Shown here: positions 13,301-28,300 of the stretch, in pieces | How the letters are laid out: each line of letters begins with the position of its first letter | Numbering within the stretch: the first letter of the stretch is position 1 | Origin: Lagopus muta | Lineage: Eukaryota; Chordata; Aves; Galliformes; Phasianidae | DNA length: 64,000 nucleotides | Assembly: GCF_023343835.1 (NCBI RefSeq) | Contig: NC_064435.1 | Span: 85,009,788-85,073,787 of the forward strand | Direction: 5' to 3' | Program-made: the position numbers and the translations under genes | Notes under the pieces: generated by a model | The model's database searches: none | What the model saw: only the letters and a program-made list of their open reading frames with translations | What the model was told of the DNA's origin: nothing

Positions 13301-16300
13301 TGGAGCTGTTGTGTTGGGGCAGCACTGCTGACGTTCTCAGGGCGGCAGTTCCTTTTGAGATTCTGTAACTCATCTTATAATTGCACTTTGCATTTAATTA
13401 TAGTGTCTGTATGTGTGCTTGGCATGGTTGTGATCGCCATCTTTTTTTAAAGTAAACGTAAGCTCATGATAATCTCTATTGCTGTGGAAAAAATGTGTGC
13501 ATTAACATTTATACCTCTAACACTAAGCTTAAAGCTACAGTTCTAACACACGTGCTTGCTTTGCAAATACCTGTGCCAGCAGAAAATTTTCTTTCTCCTT
13601 GGTAAGGTTGTTTATTCCTGTCTCCATAGCTCTGCTTGTTGGGAGGAGTTGTGCAAGTGTGTCCTGAAAAAATAGCTGACTTTGCTTTGAAGCTGTAGTT
13701 TCTTTTGAGTCTGACTCTTTTCTGCATGAGCTGGGTCTCGTGGCTCCTTCCCCTCTTAGTGCTCTACCTCTGGTTGCCTCCAAGACCAACCAAAGATTTG
13801 AACTGTTCGTCTGTACCAGGGACATGGTAATTCTAACGTCACAACTGCCATAATGTCAGCCTTAAGGATTTGTTAATAAACTTAATATGCAGAGCTGTAG
13901 AATATATACAGATTTATAGAACTGTATACTACTATTTAGAGCCACTGAATAGATCTCTGTGCAGTGACAGTCTTTTTTTTGTATTAGTGATAAGAGAATG
14001 GTATTTACAGATCCGTTGTGAGTTGCTCTTGATTCTGTCAGATGAACTGTGGAGAAAACACATGGCCAGAAATATGTTGCTGCCCCTATTTGTTGGAGAA
14101 TGCTGCCCTGCAGCAGAGGTGAACCTGTGCTGGCTTTGCCGTTTCAGAATATTAGCTTAAAATGTCAAAGAATGTAACCATAGCTGCAGCTGAAGCAGCT
14201 GTGTCTGAGTCAGCATTTTAGTTTGTCTTAAATCTGGTCAGAAATGTGTGCAGCAGGATCAAATGTAGTTCAGTTTTTAAAACTCCTGCCCTGTTTAATT
14301 GCAGGTTCTGCTGACTTAGTTGAATTGTGAGATCTGACTTGCACATACTAAACAGCACTGATGTGTGATGCTTCAAAATTAAGAAGGCTTAGAGCTTTGC
14401 TCACTTCCAGGTGAGCACAGAGAATAACTAAAGGTGATTCTTTGATTACTTACTTTTAATTTGCAAGGTCAAGTTGGTGTATAAAAACAAAAAAGATTCC
14501 GTGTTTAATAGGGTTGACGTGATAGATTTTGTGTGCCCACCAGCGTGTGCTGTGATCAGCTCAGTTTGTAGCTCAGTAGTTGTTCAGAGGGAGCATAAGA
14601 GCAGTTGGCCATCTTTTATTAACACCACATATAATGAAAAAATGTAGTTCCAGTCTTCTTGTTACGAGTTTATGATTTACTCTGGAGCGCTGCTCCAAAG
14701 TGACAGAAAGCACTTCAAGTTATCTGTAAGGTCTGCACTAGAAGACATTGGACATGGAGATGAGCATCAGCAAGCTGTGACTTGCCCTTGAATGGCATTT
14801 AACCGTTGCTTGAGACGCTGCTGTGGGATTTGGCCTGCTCTTGCTTGTAGTTTACCCACAGAACGTGTCCTCTCTGCTCAGAGCTGTAGCTCGTGGGTGC
14901 GTTTAGGCAAAGTGGCAGTGAAAATATTGTTTAATTAATTGCTGGGAGTCAAATATATTATCAGAGGTAGCAGATGCATAGGATGAGATGTGATATGTGG
15001 AAAGCATACATTTGTATGCATAGACTTATTTCCTGTGAAGGGGGGGAAGGAACAGAAAGGTTGCCATTTCTTTTGACAGATAGAAATGAATGTAATGAAT
15101 CTCTTATTGTACAGAGAATATCTACAAATAAGATTTTATGCCTAAACTCTATTTAAATCCGAAAGATAAATGTTTGTTATCATGCTTCTTGCTAACTCTC
15201 ATAGCTTGTTCTAATGGCCTTGCAAAGACCATCTGGTGCTTTGGGAAGTGTATTTTTTGATCATTTTAACTTTGGACCAATTAGACTGCGTGTCTGTGTG
15301 GTTGTGAGAGTTTGCTACCCTGGTACCATGCGTTGTTTTAGATGTTGAATAAAGATAGTTTAGACTGTGGGGTACCCTTACAGGAGAAGAATAATAAATC
15401 GAGCTGAGTTTTGGTTGGTAGAATTAGGGCCCTTGGAGCTGTGCTGCAGACACTCTGCATTGTGCAGCAGTCTTTCAATAAAAAATATGCTGATAGCCCC
15501 TTCTTAGATTAAGAATGAATTTGGTCAAAACAGCTCATGAAGTTGTAAGTGCAGGTTGTCTCCTCAGTCCTAATTTTTGTTTTTGATGCTGATAGGTCTC
15601 AGTGTCTACCACTCCATATGCACTTCATAATTTGCAGCACCATCTCTTGATTTCTGCTGAGGATTGGCTGGAGCCTTGCACAGTGCTGGTACCAAAAAGG
15701 GAGGCATCCTGTACATTGCTCCATCTTTTGAAAATGTGGCTGTAGGTGTGGACTAAACTCGAGATAAAACTGTTTGGTGTAACCAGGATTTAACCTGGGT
15801 GTTAAGTGGGTTAAATGCTGGTTTACTTACAGGAGCACACGCTGGTTTTTTGCACTTGGATGGAAGGGATAATGATGGGCTGTTGTCTTCCTTGTGGAAA
15901 TGTACAGGCAGTGCCAGAATGCAGAACAGCACTAGTGTCCCTGGATGTCCATCCTAGAGCTAGGCTGAGAAAGGCTCATTTCACACAATAAGAAGGAAGT
16001 ACTTACATCTGGAAGCATAAACCCTTCTTCATGGTCTTTGGAAATAAATTTGTACTAGTCCAGTTGCCTTAAATAAAACAGTTGTTTTTTTCCACTGTCA
16101 CATAATTGATGACATTCCTGTAACATATTGTTCTTATTAAGTCATAAGTTTTATTGTCTGTTTTCTAAATGAAATATCAAACTGCTGTCCTACATCCAGA
16201 CTGAAACCACTCCCTAAAGGAAAAGAGCAGGGCTAGTTCAGAGCCGGTCTCCGTCTGTGCTGCTGCAGGAGACAGCCATGTCACGTTTCCATTTCTAACC

Positions 16301-19300
16301 TTGCTTTTGCACTAGCACCACTGTAACCAAACGGTGAGCTGTTGCAAAGCTGTAGGTGAAATTTTGGCTGAGTCAGTTCGATAAAGCCCTGATATGGATG
16401 TTACATGACTGAGTATCAGTGCATATTTGGTCAGAGGAAGGGAGAAGTCTTGCTGCTTCTTTCTCTTGTCCCGCTGCCTGATCTTTCTCCTGAGCCATTT
16501 CTGTTGCACTGTGCCAGCTGAACTCATTAGTCCAGCAGAGAAACATGTGCTTTTTGCCAGATTAACAAATTCAGCTAGTAAGGAGAACAGCCTGCTGCGC
16601 CAGAGCTGGCACTGGGTAATGTGGGGGATGGAGGGAGCCCGAGTTCTGTCAGTGGTGGGAAGTGCTGCTTCTTGCTGCACTTCGCCCTCAGGTGCAGGCT
16701 TTCTTTTTGAAGACTTACTGATTTGTATATTTCAAGAGCTTGAGCTTTGAAATGGGAAGCAAAATAACAAAAAATCTGAGTTGGCCTTGATGCTCTTAGA
16801 GGTGTGCATATAGGGAAGTAGAAATTGGCTCTCCTGACAGGTTGTGCTTTTTGCATCTCTGAAGGGTTCATGTCAGTGTGTAGCCCTTCTGTGTTTTTTT
16901 TTCTTCTTTTTTTAATACATCCCTTGTTGTACAGTGGGATTTACTTAAGCCTCTTGGCTTGAAATCAACTCAATTACAGAAACCAGAATTACCAGAACCG
17001 TTTTCTGATAACGCATTGTTTCTGAGTATTTCTGCCATCACTCTGCCCCCACTGCTGTGTGAGAGACCCCTGAGGAGCTAGACAAACTGTCCAGTTCATA
17101 AATATTGCCAGGAGACGGCCTGCTTTTAAGGTTGAAAGTCAAACTGCAACTGAAACCTATCGGTTTTTATTTCTCGATATAAACCCTTTCAGAAAACGTC
17201 ATTTTAAAGTAGTGAATTAGGACCCCTGCTTGTTTACTCTCGGATGCCTACAGCTCATCATTTGTTTGGAGTCGCATCCCAAGGCAGCGTGCCTGTGAGC
17301 TGCAGCTGTAGTTACTGTTGCTGTGGTGGTGCATGCATGTGTTGGTGGAGACATACCCAGCAGTGCTGCAGGCGCTTGGGATGCACAACGTTTGAAGCAC
17401 TGTTGTGAATACCTATTCATAAGCTATTGGATCTCTTCTCCGTGTTCTGTGCTTTGTTCCGCTTTCCTGCTGCTATTTTCGGATGAACATAGCGTGTGAG
17501 TGCATTTAACATCAGCAGACAACCGTTGGAACTGAGAGCAGTTCTCAAACTGCTGAAATCAGTGAGTTAATTCTGAATCTGCTGAAGGACCAAAACGTAT
17601 TCACTGATTGAATTGCTGCAACTACAACTGGGATTCTGCCTGTCACCGTATCACGTTGCTGAGCCTCCTGGTCCGGTAGCAGTGAGGAACAACAGAGCTG
17701 CCCCTCCTCTGAGCACAGGGCTGGCACCAGAGAAGTTGCTGTGCGGCAGCATGCTGGGCATATGCAGTGAGTTTAGGTGATGAGGGAGGGCCTGGTAAGT
17801 AACTGTGGTGTGAGGGGTTGAGCATTACACAGGCATGTCTTGTTACAAAAGGAGGCACATCTGATTCTTGGGTTGTTTCCTTTTTTTCAGCGTTGCATAC
17901 TTTGTCCATTATATTCCAGGAATTGTAAGATTCATTAAACTTTTTATTTAAATGAAATTAACTTGGAAGTTGTAGGTGAAATATAGGTGGCTTTTTACTT
18001 GTATTTAATGTGCTTCACCATATGCATCGATGGATTGATGGGCTCAGGCCAGTTGTATGAGGTTCATTGAGACCAAGTGCCAGCTCCTGCATTTTGCTCA
18101 CAACAACCCCATGCAGTGCTACAGGTTTGGGGCAGTGTGGCTGGCAAGCTGTGCGGAAGAAAATGAACTGGAAGTGCTAGTCAGCAGCTGGCTGAACATG
18201 AGCCAGTAGTGTCTCCAGGTGGCCAAGAAGGCAGCCTGGCTTGTATCAGAAATAGTGTTGCCAGCGGAGTGAGGAAGTGATCATATCATCTCTCTGTTTT
18301 CTGTGCTGATGAGGCTGCATCTCAAGTACTGTGTTCAGTACAAGAAAGATGTTGAGGCCCTGGAGCACATACAGAGAAGGGCAACAAAGCTGTGAAGGAT
18401 CTGGAGCACAAGTCTTACAGGGAATGTCTGAGGGAACTGGCATTGTTCAGACTGGAGGAGACCCAGGAGAGACCTCATTTCTCTCCACAGTGACCTGAGA
18501 GGAGGTTGTAGCCAGGTGGGGACTAGCCTCTTCTCCTGGATAACTAGTGACAGAATGAGAGGTAATGGTCTAAAGTTGCACCTGGGGAAGATCAGGTTGG
18601 ATATTAGGAAAAATTTCTCGTGTAAAACAGTGATGAGGCATTGGAACAGGCTGCCCATGGAGGTGGTGGAGTCACTATCCCTGGAGGTGTTCAGGAAACA
18701 CGTAGATTTGGCACTAAGGGATGTAGATTAGTGGGCATGGTGGGGATGGTTTGGCATGCGGTCTAGATGAGCCCAACCTTAATGATCCTATGCATACTAC
18801 TGAAAGCATCAGATTTGATCTCTGGAGAGCTGCTGCTATGGATGAGATATACAGCATCCTTGTCAGCCTGTGTCATTCGGCGGGTTGTGAGGAAGTAGGA
18901 CAGTCCCTGGTCTGCAGGGGTTGTGGAGGTGACAGAGTCAGACAACAACTCAGAGCAGCAATACAAAACAATTTGAGTTTTCCAACTACAATTAGTCAAC
19001 TACCTTGAGGCGAAATGAGGCAGCTTTCTACCAACAGTAAACATTATGGATAAAAGATACTCTGACACAGGTGTTATTTCCTAGTCAGCTACTCTGAGGC
19101 ACATTTAGGCAATGGCTGTTAGAGAAAACAAATGAAAAGAGATCGAGGGGAGAAACAGGAAGACAGTGAAAGATAGACAAAACAAAAGTGAAAGAGATTT
19201 TTCACCATATTCTTGGACCCAGTGTTGTCTTGAGTTGGAGCCTTGATCTGTGATTCAGCCAACAACAAAATGTGCATGCTCACTATCACGTAGTCCAGTT

Positions 19301-22300
19301 GGTTACAGACTACCCTGGACGTGGCAGGTCCTTCGTGTCTGCTCAGCTGGGGGGTTCCAGAAGATTGGGGAGTTTCGGCAACAGCCTCTGGTGCTTGTGC
19401 ACCCTCTCCTCAGTAAGTTGCCATAAGAGGAAGTGGGTAAAACTGCTGGCTGCTCTGCCTCTGCAGGACCCAGACCTCCTCTCTTGAACTCAAGTCGCTG
19501 AGTCAGTTTCCCACTGGTCCCTTACACCACCTCTGGAGGGACTGCTGATGCCCATGCAGGGAACCTGGAATGTACCGGCAGCACTCTGCAGTATGGCTGG
19601 GTGGAGGCTCCCAGCTTCTGAATTAAGGAGTTATCCTGGGTTCAGAAAGGTGGTAGCGTGGACAACAGTGGCAAGGCTGCCATGTGCAAGAAAGGGTCAG
19701 ACCATCTTGGCTTTAGATGTGGATGATAAAACGTCATCTCTAACTGCTTGTCTAGCTAGACTGCAGTTATTCATTTGGATTACTGCAGATTGACAGGGTG
19801 ATTGCTCTTCTGGGCCTATTGCAATAGCCGTGCTCTGTGTGAGCAACTCTCCAGCAATACTAAGTGAAGCAGTGCCTTTAGTGAAAGAACGCTGCCTTGG
19901 GTGCCTGAGCGTTTGCTCTTTTTTGCAAACGCTATCCTGTATGATGCTTTGTCCCGACGCTCTTTCATTCTTAGGGCTGGTAAAAAGTGGAATGTGTCAG
20001 AGGAAGAGGTGTCAACGAGGGGCTGGGGGATTAGAAGGAGCCGCTCTGCTGACACCGTGCGTTGAACTGCTTGTGAACTCTGGCATCAGCTGCATTTGTG
20101 GTTTCTGCAGGAAAGCTGAGACTTAGTGTTTAAGAGAAGAATAGCAACGTTCTGAGCACTTTGTACTCATTTTAATGAGTGCATTTTAATGTAGTAATTG
20201 TGATGGATGTGTTTATTCCGTGGCGGCTGAAACTATCCCGGGTATTTATTCTGTCCTTGTGCAAGTAAACAACAGAATAACAGATCATTAGGAAAAATGT
20301 CTAATTGTGAATTAGAATGACTTTCTTCCTGTGAAAAGGCTTTTTGTTTTCTACTCTTTCCTCTTCCCTTACCTCCCTCCTAGTTCTGGGTTCAAGGGTG
20401 TATCAGTGTTTATAATTCTTGTATCTCAATGTTTGCGCTGTCGTCTATGGAATACTTCAATGATACAGGCTTCTATTTTGGTTATGTGGGGTTTTGCTGT
20501 TGTTTTTGTGTGTATGCACGGTTGTTATCTCAGAATTTTGTTAGTCTGTAACTAACTTCAGCATGTTCAAAGCATATTATCAATTTTTTACACCCAAATA
20601 ATAATTTCAGCTAGAAAGTTCTATTTCCCAAAGCCAGAAAAGTGGTAGAGCAGGACTGTTGCTACAAAACCAGGTGCACACATCAGCAACCGCTGAACAG
20701 ATGTTTTGCTGTATTCCATTCACATTTTGTCACTTCTTGGTTTTCAGTGTTGGAGTTGCTGAGTCAGCCTTCATGTTTGCTTGTAGCGTAAGGAGCCAAG
20801 CAGCTCCGTGGCTGTCAGCAGTGTGAGAGGGAGTGCTGCAAGCCATTGGACAGAAAGGGATGCTAAAGTTTTGAGGGAACGATGGGGAAAAAGTGAACAT
20901 CTATAACATGGAAAATTAACATTCTTTTAACGAGGAATGTAAGAATTGCCAAGGATTTGTAAATGGCAAAATGGAAACGGCTGTTAAGTATATAGTAGTT
21001 GTGGAGTGATAAGTGTTTGGAGGTCCGAAACTTTAATGTCCATAAAGTGAAATTTGATCAGAAGGGGTCTATTTAACATATCTGCTGTGATGCAGCTGAT
21101 ACTGCAGCTGTAGCTGTGTTTCTTCCTGGATTTTGATCAGGTTACACTGACTGTTCAGAGTATAGCAATGTTTTTTTTTGATGCATGTTATTACTGTGAT
21201 TCAGTATGAGAAGAAACAGCAATATTTAGACTCCCTGCTCTTAGTGGATAGAATGATCATCACTGTCGCTGCAGGTAACTGCGGGGTTTCTGTTTTAGGC
21301 GGTTTCCAATTGAGTACGTGGAGGAGGAGCTGTGGAACAAGTATGTAGATCAGGATTATGTAGAAATAGTTTCCTGATGGCCTTGTGAATTGACAAGCTG
21401 CTGGAGAACTTTGATGGAAGCTTCAGAACTTTGAATATCAATAGATAGTCAGGAATCAATCTTAGGGGAATTTTAGGCTTCCCCAAGCCCCGCAGTCCTA
21501 TACTAAGGATCAGCCTCCCGCATCTTACTCTTGGTCTCAGTGTTTGCTGTATAACCTCTGTCTTTGAGGTCTGTGGAAGATTGTATCCAGCACATCCTGT
21601 TGGCTGAATTTCTGTAATTAAAGAAGTATTTCTTCTTTCAAGCAGGGAATTATTAGCAGAATGACAGAATCAGTGAAAAACATCGTACCAGGATGGCTAC
21701 AGAAGTATTTTAATAAAAGTGAAGATGAATGTGTAGATACAAATGAATCTACAAATCAGGAAGAGAATCCAGTAAATTATCATCATAATTATAGAGATGA
21801 AGATACCATAATGACCGATGGGAGAGTCACACCTGAACCAGCAGGAATTAACCTGGAAGGTATGTGAAAAATCATTGAGTGTTCTGGGTATCTCTATTTC
21901 TTCACAGATTTCTGGTTTTGAATTTGAATTTCCAAAGGAATCTGCTAAGAGGGTTTTGATGTAATTAAAACCAGCCCCTGCCCTGCAAGTTAACAAAAAA
22001 AACCAAACCTCAAAACAACAACAGTTTGTGAAACTGTCTTTTAGCTTTAAACTGTAATATGGTTATAAAGCATAGAACTTAGAACTCTTGGAAGCCATCC
22101 GTTAACTTCATGTACTCTGTTAGTCAGGTAGCAAATGCTGAAAATACTCATTTACAAGTGTGCTAAGTTGTATTTTCTTCTTTCTTTGTTAGAAGACCTG
22201 GAATGAAACTTTGTCTAACTGCCTAAGGCAATTAAAAACATTAATTTGTTTTGAAGTCCTGAAAACAAAAAGTAGATTCAGAGGAAAAAATTCTTCTCAT

Positions 22301-25300
22301 GTCTTGGTTTTTTTAATGGTATTTGTTTACCTTTTGGACTTAAATCAATTTAGTAAAGCTCCTTGTTAGCTTAATGGCGAACTGGGGAACTCGTGCATGT
22401 GATTTATGGCAGTATTGTTAGAATATTCAATAAAATTAAGATGTGTGTTAGTGTCTGGGCTGTTGTCTTTGAAAAGATATTTGGACTCTTGTCAGAGACT
22501 TGCAGCTTCTGTACCATGTTAAAAATTCATCTTTGTTTTAAATCAGGTTCCTCCCACTGATTCTGTAGTCCTGCTGTGTAAATTTGCTTGTGCTTTCAGT
22601 TGGGTTCCTCTTTGATAGCTGTTGGGGGAATTTATCTTTTAATAAGGAGAGTGGTTTTGTCTGAGCGTGTAAAGGTAATCATAGATAATATGGAAAGTCA
22701 GTTGCTTCTGTTGTCAGAGTCAAAAATAATGAGGAAGTATCTTTTCCTCCAATGTCATCTAATTGTAAACAAGGAGTTTATTGCTTTCTGTGTTGCTGTA
22801 GCTTGGGAGTAAGCTTGAATAAAGCAATAGATAATGTCTTCATGACTGGGGAACACATGCTGGCTTTTCTGTAGAACTGTGTGAAAGAACCTTTTAGTAA
22901 GAACAGCTGCACAGCAAGCTCACTAACTCCAGAAGATCAGGAGCAGGTGGGCCGTGTAGAACCTTTGTAACTTATGTTGCTGTCTGCGTTTGTTACTTGC
23001 TATGTTTAAGATTTGATTTTTTTTTTTCTTAAGATTAGTTACTACTACAATTGTAGATAAACGTGTTTCTTCAGCTGTGAGACACCTATGTGCTAGAGCC
23101 TGTATTCCTTGCTTGGCTGATCAAGTATCTCAAGCAACACTGTCCTAAAAATCTGCTCATGTTTTGGAGAACTGATTAGTGGTACTGCAGTGGCTATGAG
23201 AATTGAACTAGCTAGTTTGAGCTTCGGTGCAAGTATCAAGGGGAGAGCTGCTCAAAATCGTTTGAATTCCCAGGATTCCTGAGAGAGTGAACTTTCATCA
23301 GGCAAGATATTTATTAGTAGTCCTGTTCATTTAGCAAGTTGGAGCTGTGAGGCCACCCCTTCCAGGCCACTGGCAGTGTTTGTAGACCCTTTGGTTCCAG
23401 AGGAAAAAAAAGCTTGTTTGGTTACTTGGGCCAACGTGCTTACTTGTCTGTTGGCTTACAATCTCAGAAGTTAGCGGATAGGAGATAACGTTTACATGTG
23501 GTATGACCTGATTTGTACATTTGTTTGGGAGGAAAAAAAAAGTGCTGAAGTACTGCAAATATTCATTTTCATGTTGTATTCAAACTAATGGGATCTTTGT
23601 GCCAAGATTATATAAACTGCAGTGTTGTCTGCAACTTGCCACATGATCTCAAATTTTGGAAGTTTATTGCAAGCTTTTCAAGCAAGAGGAAGGAGTCTAT
23701 ATGCTTGATTAGTAAACGATCCAGCACTTGAGCATGATGTCAGAACCTGGTGTTGTAAAGCCCCATACTTAACTTTTTCTTGATGTGATATTAATACTTA
23801 GAATTGCAAGTAGTGTTGCTGTTGTAGTCACACAGATGAAACCCTATCTGGATGAGGAAGAAGTTAAATTTGGCTTCTCTATTTTTGTGCTTAGATCTTG
23901 GCAATAGCTTGACTGTTGACAGAAAACAGGTTTTGGCTTCTATGAGCTTGTCTATAGGAAAGCTGATCATCTCCCTGTTTGTATTTAGAACCATCCACGA
24001 GTAGATCAGCACTGAACTTTTCGGTTGTGTTAACAAGGCCGTCTCTGCATCGGAGCCATTTGAACTGTACCGTGTTAGATTCTGCTGTACCACCTTGTCA
24101 GCCCTCTACATCTTCTACACTTGGCATTGGCAATCCTGGACTGTCTCTTGTAAAAGAAATAAAAGATTCTACCTCTCAGCACGATGATGATAACATCTCA
24201 ACAACCAGTGGCTTCTCCTCTAGAGCGTCTGATAAAGGTAATTTTCATACTTTCTTTTAATTTTTAGTTTTGTTTTTACATAACGTGAAGTACTTTGCAT
24301 TCGTTCAGATTCCTCATCAACTTAGTAAAATAAGTGAATGTCAGCTCTGGAAGTGAGAATTGAATTGAATTTTTAGTGTTTTAGAAGTATTTGTTTCAGT
24401 CAACATTTTAATAGAATTGTGCTCGGAAGTACATTTATGAGACCTTGATGTTACAAAAAAATAACTGCTGATTACCTGCTTTCAGCTAGTTGTATGTAGG
24501 TTTTGAACAGTGGTTCAAAATGGGGTGGTAGCAAATGAAAGTGACTTGTTCTGGCTTGACAGCTGGGTTGATCACTTGGAAGAGGGACTCAGTGTCCAAC
24601 AGACAGCTAGTTAAAAGTGAGGAACTGCAGGTGACAAATGGAAATGCAGGTTGTTTTCTTGTATTTCACAAAATGCAGATAAAGGAACCATTCTGACTGT
24701 GTTTGAGCTGCTTTTCTGGCCTTTCTTGAAAGAAGGCTTCTGCTGTCGATGCTGCCATGTTTTATGCTGAGCTCACTAAGGAATGCACAGTATTTTAAAA
24801 TAAAAAATGAATGTTGTATTGATGTAGATGGGTACCTGGGTCACCTCACTGTGAAAGGGCAAACAGCAGGTTTGCAGCTTTTTCTAGTATAGACAGGGAT
24901 TGAGGCATTCTCAGCAAGTTTTGTGGAGTACATATTTTTGAAGTTCAGAGTAGATGTTGCCAGGATTTAGCAATATAACCTTTGCCTACCAGAGCATTCT
25001 GATGTGTCTTCATAAAAAAGTATGTGGGAAACAAATTAACTCTGTTAGATCAGCCTCTGGGGAATCTTTCAGGTTTAAAACCTTGTGCAGTTTTGACCTA
25101 TCTGGCCTCCAGCCTTTCACCAACACAAGAAAAACTTTGTGTCCTCACAGATGCACTGGTGTTATGCAGTTTCCTTTAATCTTGATATGAAAGAAAAAAA
25201 AAAAAAGACTTTGCATTGGAAACATAGAATTGGCTTCCTAAGATTGCTGACAAGTAGCTGTATTTGTGTTGAACAGTTTTCAAGTTCAGAATTGGTACTT

Positions 25301-28300
25301 GATTTTCAGACTGTATGTGAAATGGATCTGTTTAAAGAATGCTGAAGTCAAGGTTATTTTTTGTATTAAAGAACTGAAGTCAATGTGACCCTTAATAACA
25401 GGAGTTCTTTTTGTACTCAAGGCATTTACATCCAGTGTGTTTCTTTTTGGCAGATATCGCAGTTTCAAAAACCAATTCAGCACCACTGCTCTGGTCCACA
25501 GAAGCTGAAAGATCTCATTCCCTCTCCCAGCATTCTGCATCTAGTTCAAAGAAACCTGCATTCAATTTATCTGCTTTTGGAGCTCTCTCTCCTGTAAGTA
25601 CCGCACAGTATTTATTTGAATCATTTTAAATGCGTGCCCATTTTACTAACCAGTTACCATACTGTGTTTCTGTAGTCGCTTGGAAACTCTTCTGTCTTTA
25701 AGACAAGCCAGCTTGGAGATTCTCCATTTTACCCTGGAAAGACCACTTATGGTGGAGCAGCTGCAGCAGCAAGGCAGACAAAAGTGCGAATTGCTCCTTA
25801 TCAGGTATGGGAAAAACAGCGTGGTAAGAAACAGTGGTTGAAATACTAAAGTAGTGTACTGTAGCTTTCAGAGGAGAGCTGAGAATGTGGCAACAGCTCC
25901 TGTTCTCCCCTCTCTGTCTGCAAGAGTAAAAATTTAAATGGCAATTGCTCTTTAAATGATTTTCAATAGGTATTATGTAAAGATTTGTTGTAATGAACAA
26001 GAATGACTGTTAAAGCTAGATGTTTGTAGTTGGGATTTCCTCTATTGTTAAGTCTTTAAAAATATTCCATTTGAGTGCCATTGTGTACCTCTAACTGTAT
26101 CATGTTTAAATGACATCACGCAATTAAAACAGTGACAGCATAACATCAAAAACCTGTGTTTATAGTAGCAAAAGCTACAGTAGTCAGACCTGTCTGATAT
26201 TTATCTGTAGAACTTACACAGTCATATCTACACTCATGCTATGAATAAATTGTATAAGGCTGTTCATTCTAAAATAGCATTGCAAATCCTTTATTCTACT
26301 ACTGCCCAGAGAGGGGCATGCAGGACTAAATGCAATCTCAAGGTGAGCAGTAGCATTCTTTTTTATTTTGTTTCATATTGTTCTTTAAAAGAGTTATTTG
26401 CCCCTAAGAGTTCTGGGTGCTCTGAAACGAAGCTGTAAGTAAATGCTGATGGCTCTCAGTAACAAGAGTTGAATCAAAAATAAAAGTCAAATCAGGTTTG
26501 GTAGGAAAGTATTTTAATCAAAATGCCCTTTATAAAAAAAAATATATATATCAAAAGGAACTTGAAGGAAATTGAAACACAGTTTTCTGGATTTATTCTG
26601 GCAGTCCATTTCAGACACGGAACAAGGGCATTCTGATGCATGGGAAACCTTGAAAACTTGTTTTTAAAACTTCCTGCAAGCTGGGAGCCCTCTTTGATCA
26701 GTTATTTTAACTTTTTGCAGTGTAACTGTGGGTTACACCGAAAAGAGGAACCAGAAGATTAGGCTTTTAAAGGAGAGAGTAACTTGCTTATTCCTGTTTG
26801 CTGTGAATTATAGCAACATACTGGGAAGAGTCCAGAAGAGGGCCACCAAGATGACGGGGGGGATTGGAACATCTCTCACGAGAAGAGGCTGAGAGAGCTG
26901 GGCCTGTTCAGCTTGGATCAGGGGAGGCTCAGGGAGGATCTCATCAATGTCTGTAAATCCTTGAGGAATGGGTGCCAAGAGGATGGAGCACTGGGCTCTT
27001 TTAGCAGAGCCTCGTGCTGGGACACCAGGCAGTGGGCACAAACTGGAGCACTGGAGGTTCCATGTAGTTACCAGGAAGCAACTTCTGCGCTGTGCAGGAG
27101 ATGAAACATTGATACAGGCTGTTCAGAGGCTGTGGGGTCTCTTCCTTGGAGATCTCTCTGAGATGCCTTGATGCAGGCTTGGGCACCCTGCTCTGGCTGT
27201 CCCCACTTGAGCAGGGGCTGGACTTGGTAGACCCAGAGGCCCCTTCCCAGATCAACCATCACAAGATGCTGTGAGCCTTGCTGAAGTTTTTGTATGCTGT
27301 GCAGTTTGCTTCCTATCTTCACACTGTGTGATAAGCACAATGTGGTTACACTGCCATGCTGAATTAAATTGTGGTGTAAGTAAAATAGTTTACTTCTTCA
27401 TTGTAATGTGTTTTGATCTGTTACTGTTCAAGTCAGAGCTTTATCTTACTAAACAGAGAAAAAGATTTGCAGCCTCCCCTCCTGAGGGAGAGGAAGAAGC
27501 AAGAGAGAAGTAAAACTAGGAATTCTTGGTTGTGGTTGTATGCACTGATTTAAAGATGGTACACTTGCACCATTATGAAACTCTTCAGATGTGTTGTCAG
27601 TCAAAGTGCTTTCTGCATCACAAGCCTTTGCTTCAGTTCTGTTTTTCTGATTACTGCTTCAGAGATGCTGGCACTCATAACATCTTCCATCTTTACTTTC
27701 TACACATATGGATTTCTTTTTTAGTTTTATCCCTTGTGCAAGATGTATTGGAGACCCAGTTCAACTGCTATAAACTCAGAATGTATTTTCATTATGTCTT
27801 GAACTCCCAGTGAATGCATTTTTCTCTGTTGTCAGAGAATGTTGGTTATGTTGTTTGTGTAGCCTAGGACGTAAAATACATGTGTATTTAAATCAAAATT
27901 GAGCAGCATGACAGTTACAATGTTGGTTTTTTTCAGACACCAGTAAGAAGGCAGATGAAAGCTAAACAAGCAAACGTGCAATCCTATGGTGTGACAAGTT
28001 CCACAGCACGGCGCATCCTGCAGTCTCTGGAGAAGATGTCAAGTCCTCTGGCAGTAAGTGGCACTCCTTTTAATCTGCTTTATTTCATATACTTATAAAG
28101 CTTAGTACACTTGCCAGTAAAGAATGAAATTCTTCCCTGTGTTGGGCCCTGTTTAATTTATTGATTGTTTTTTCCATAGGACGCTAAAAGAATTCCATCT
28201 TCTGTTACCAGTCCGCTGTCTTCTGTAAGTTGACCGTGAAACCCACGCATTTCTATTGCATGAAACCCTCTCTCAAGGGGTGGTGGGGAGGAAAGAAAGG

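Larger units (their letters stand above)
3864..21645 (+). other. NUP153 intron 1 (17.8 kb)
   Basis: Runs from donor GTGAGG to an acceptor ending AAGCAG. The first 500 bases are CpG island. CR1 copies occupy about 4635-5200, 8815-12140 and 18055-18795. Between them (5200-8815, 12140-18055, 18795-21640) I see AT-rich unique-looking sequence with no supportable exon, RNA gene or long ORF. Confidence 0.9.

Noticed and set aside
18335-18731. Open frames of 71-107 codons
   Set aside because: Both strands here are CR1 3' sequence; similar frames recur in other CR1 copies.
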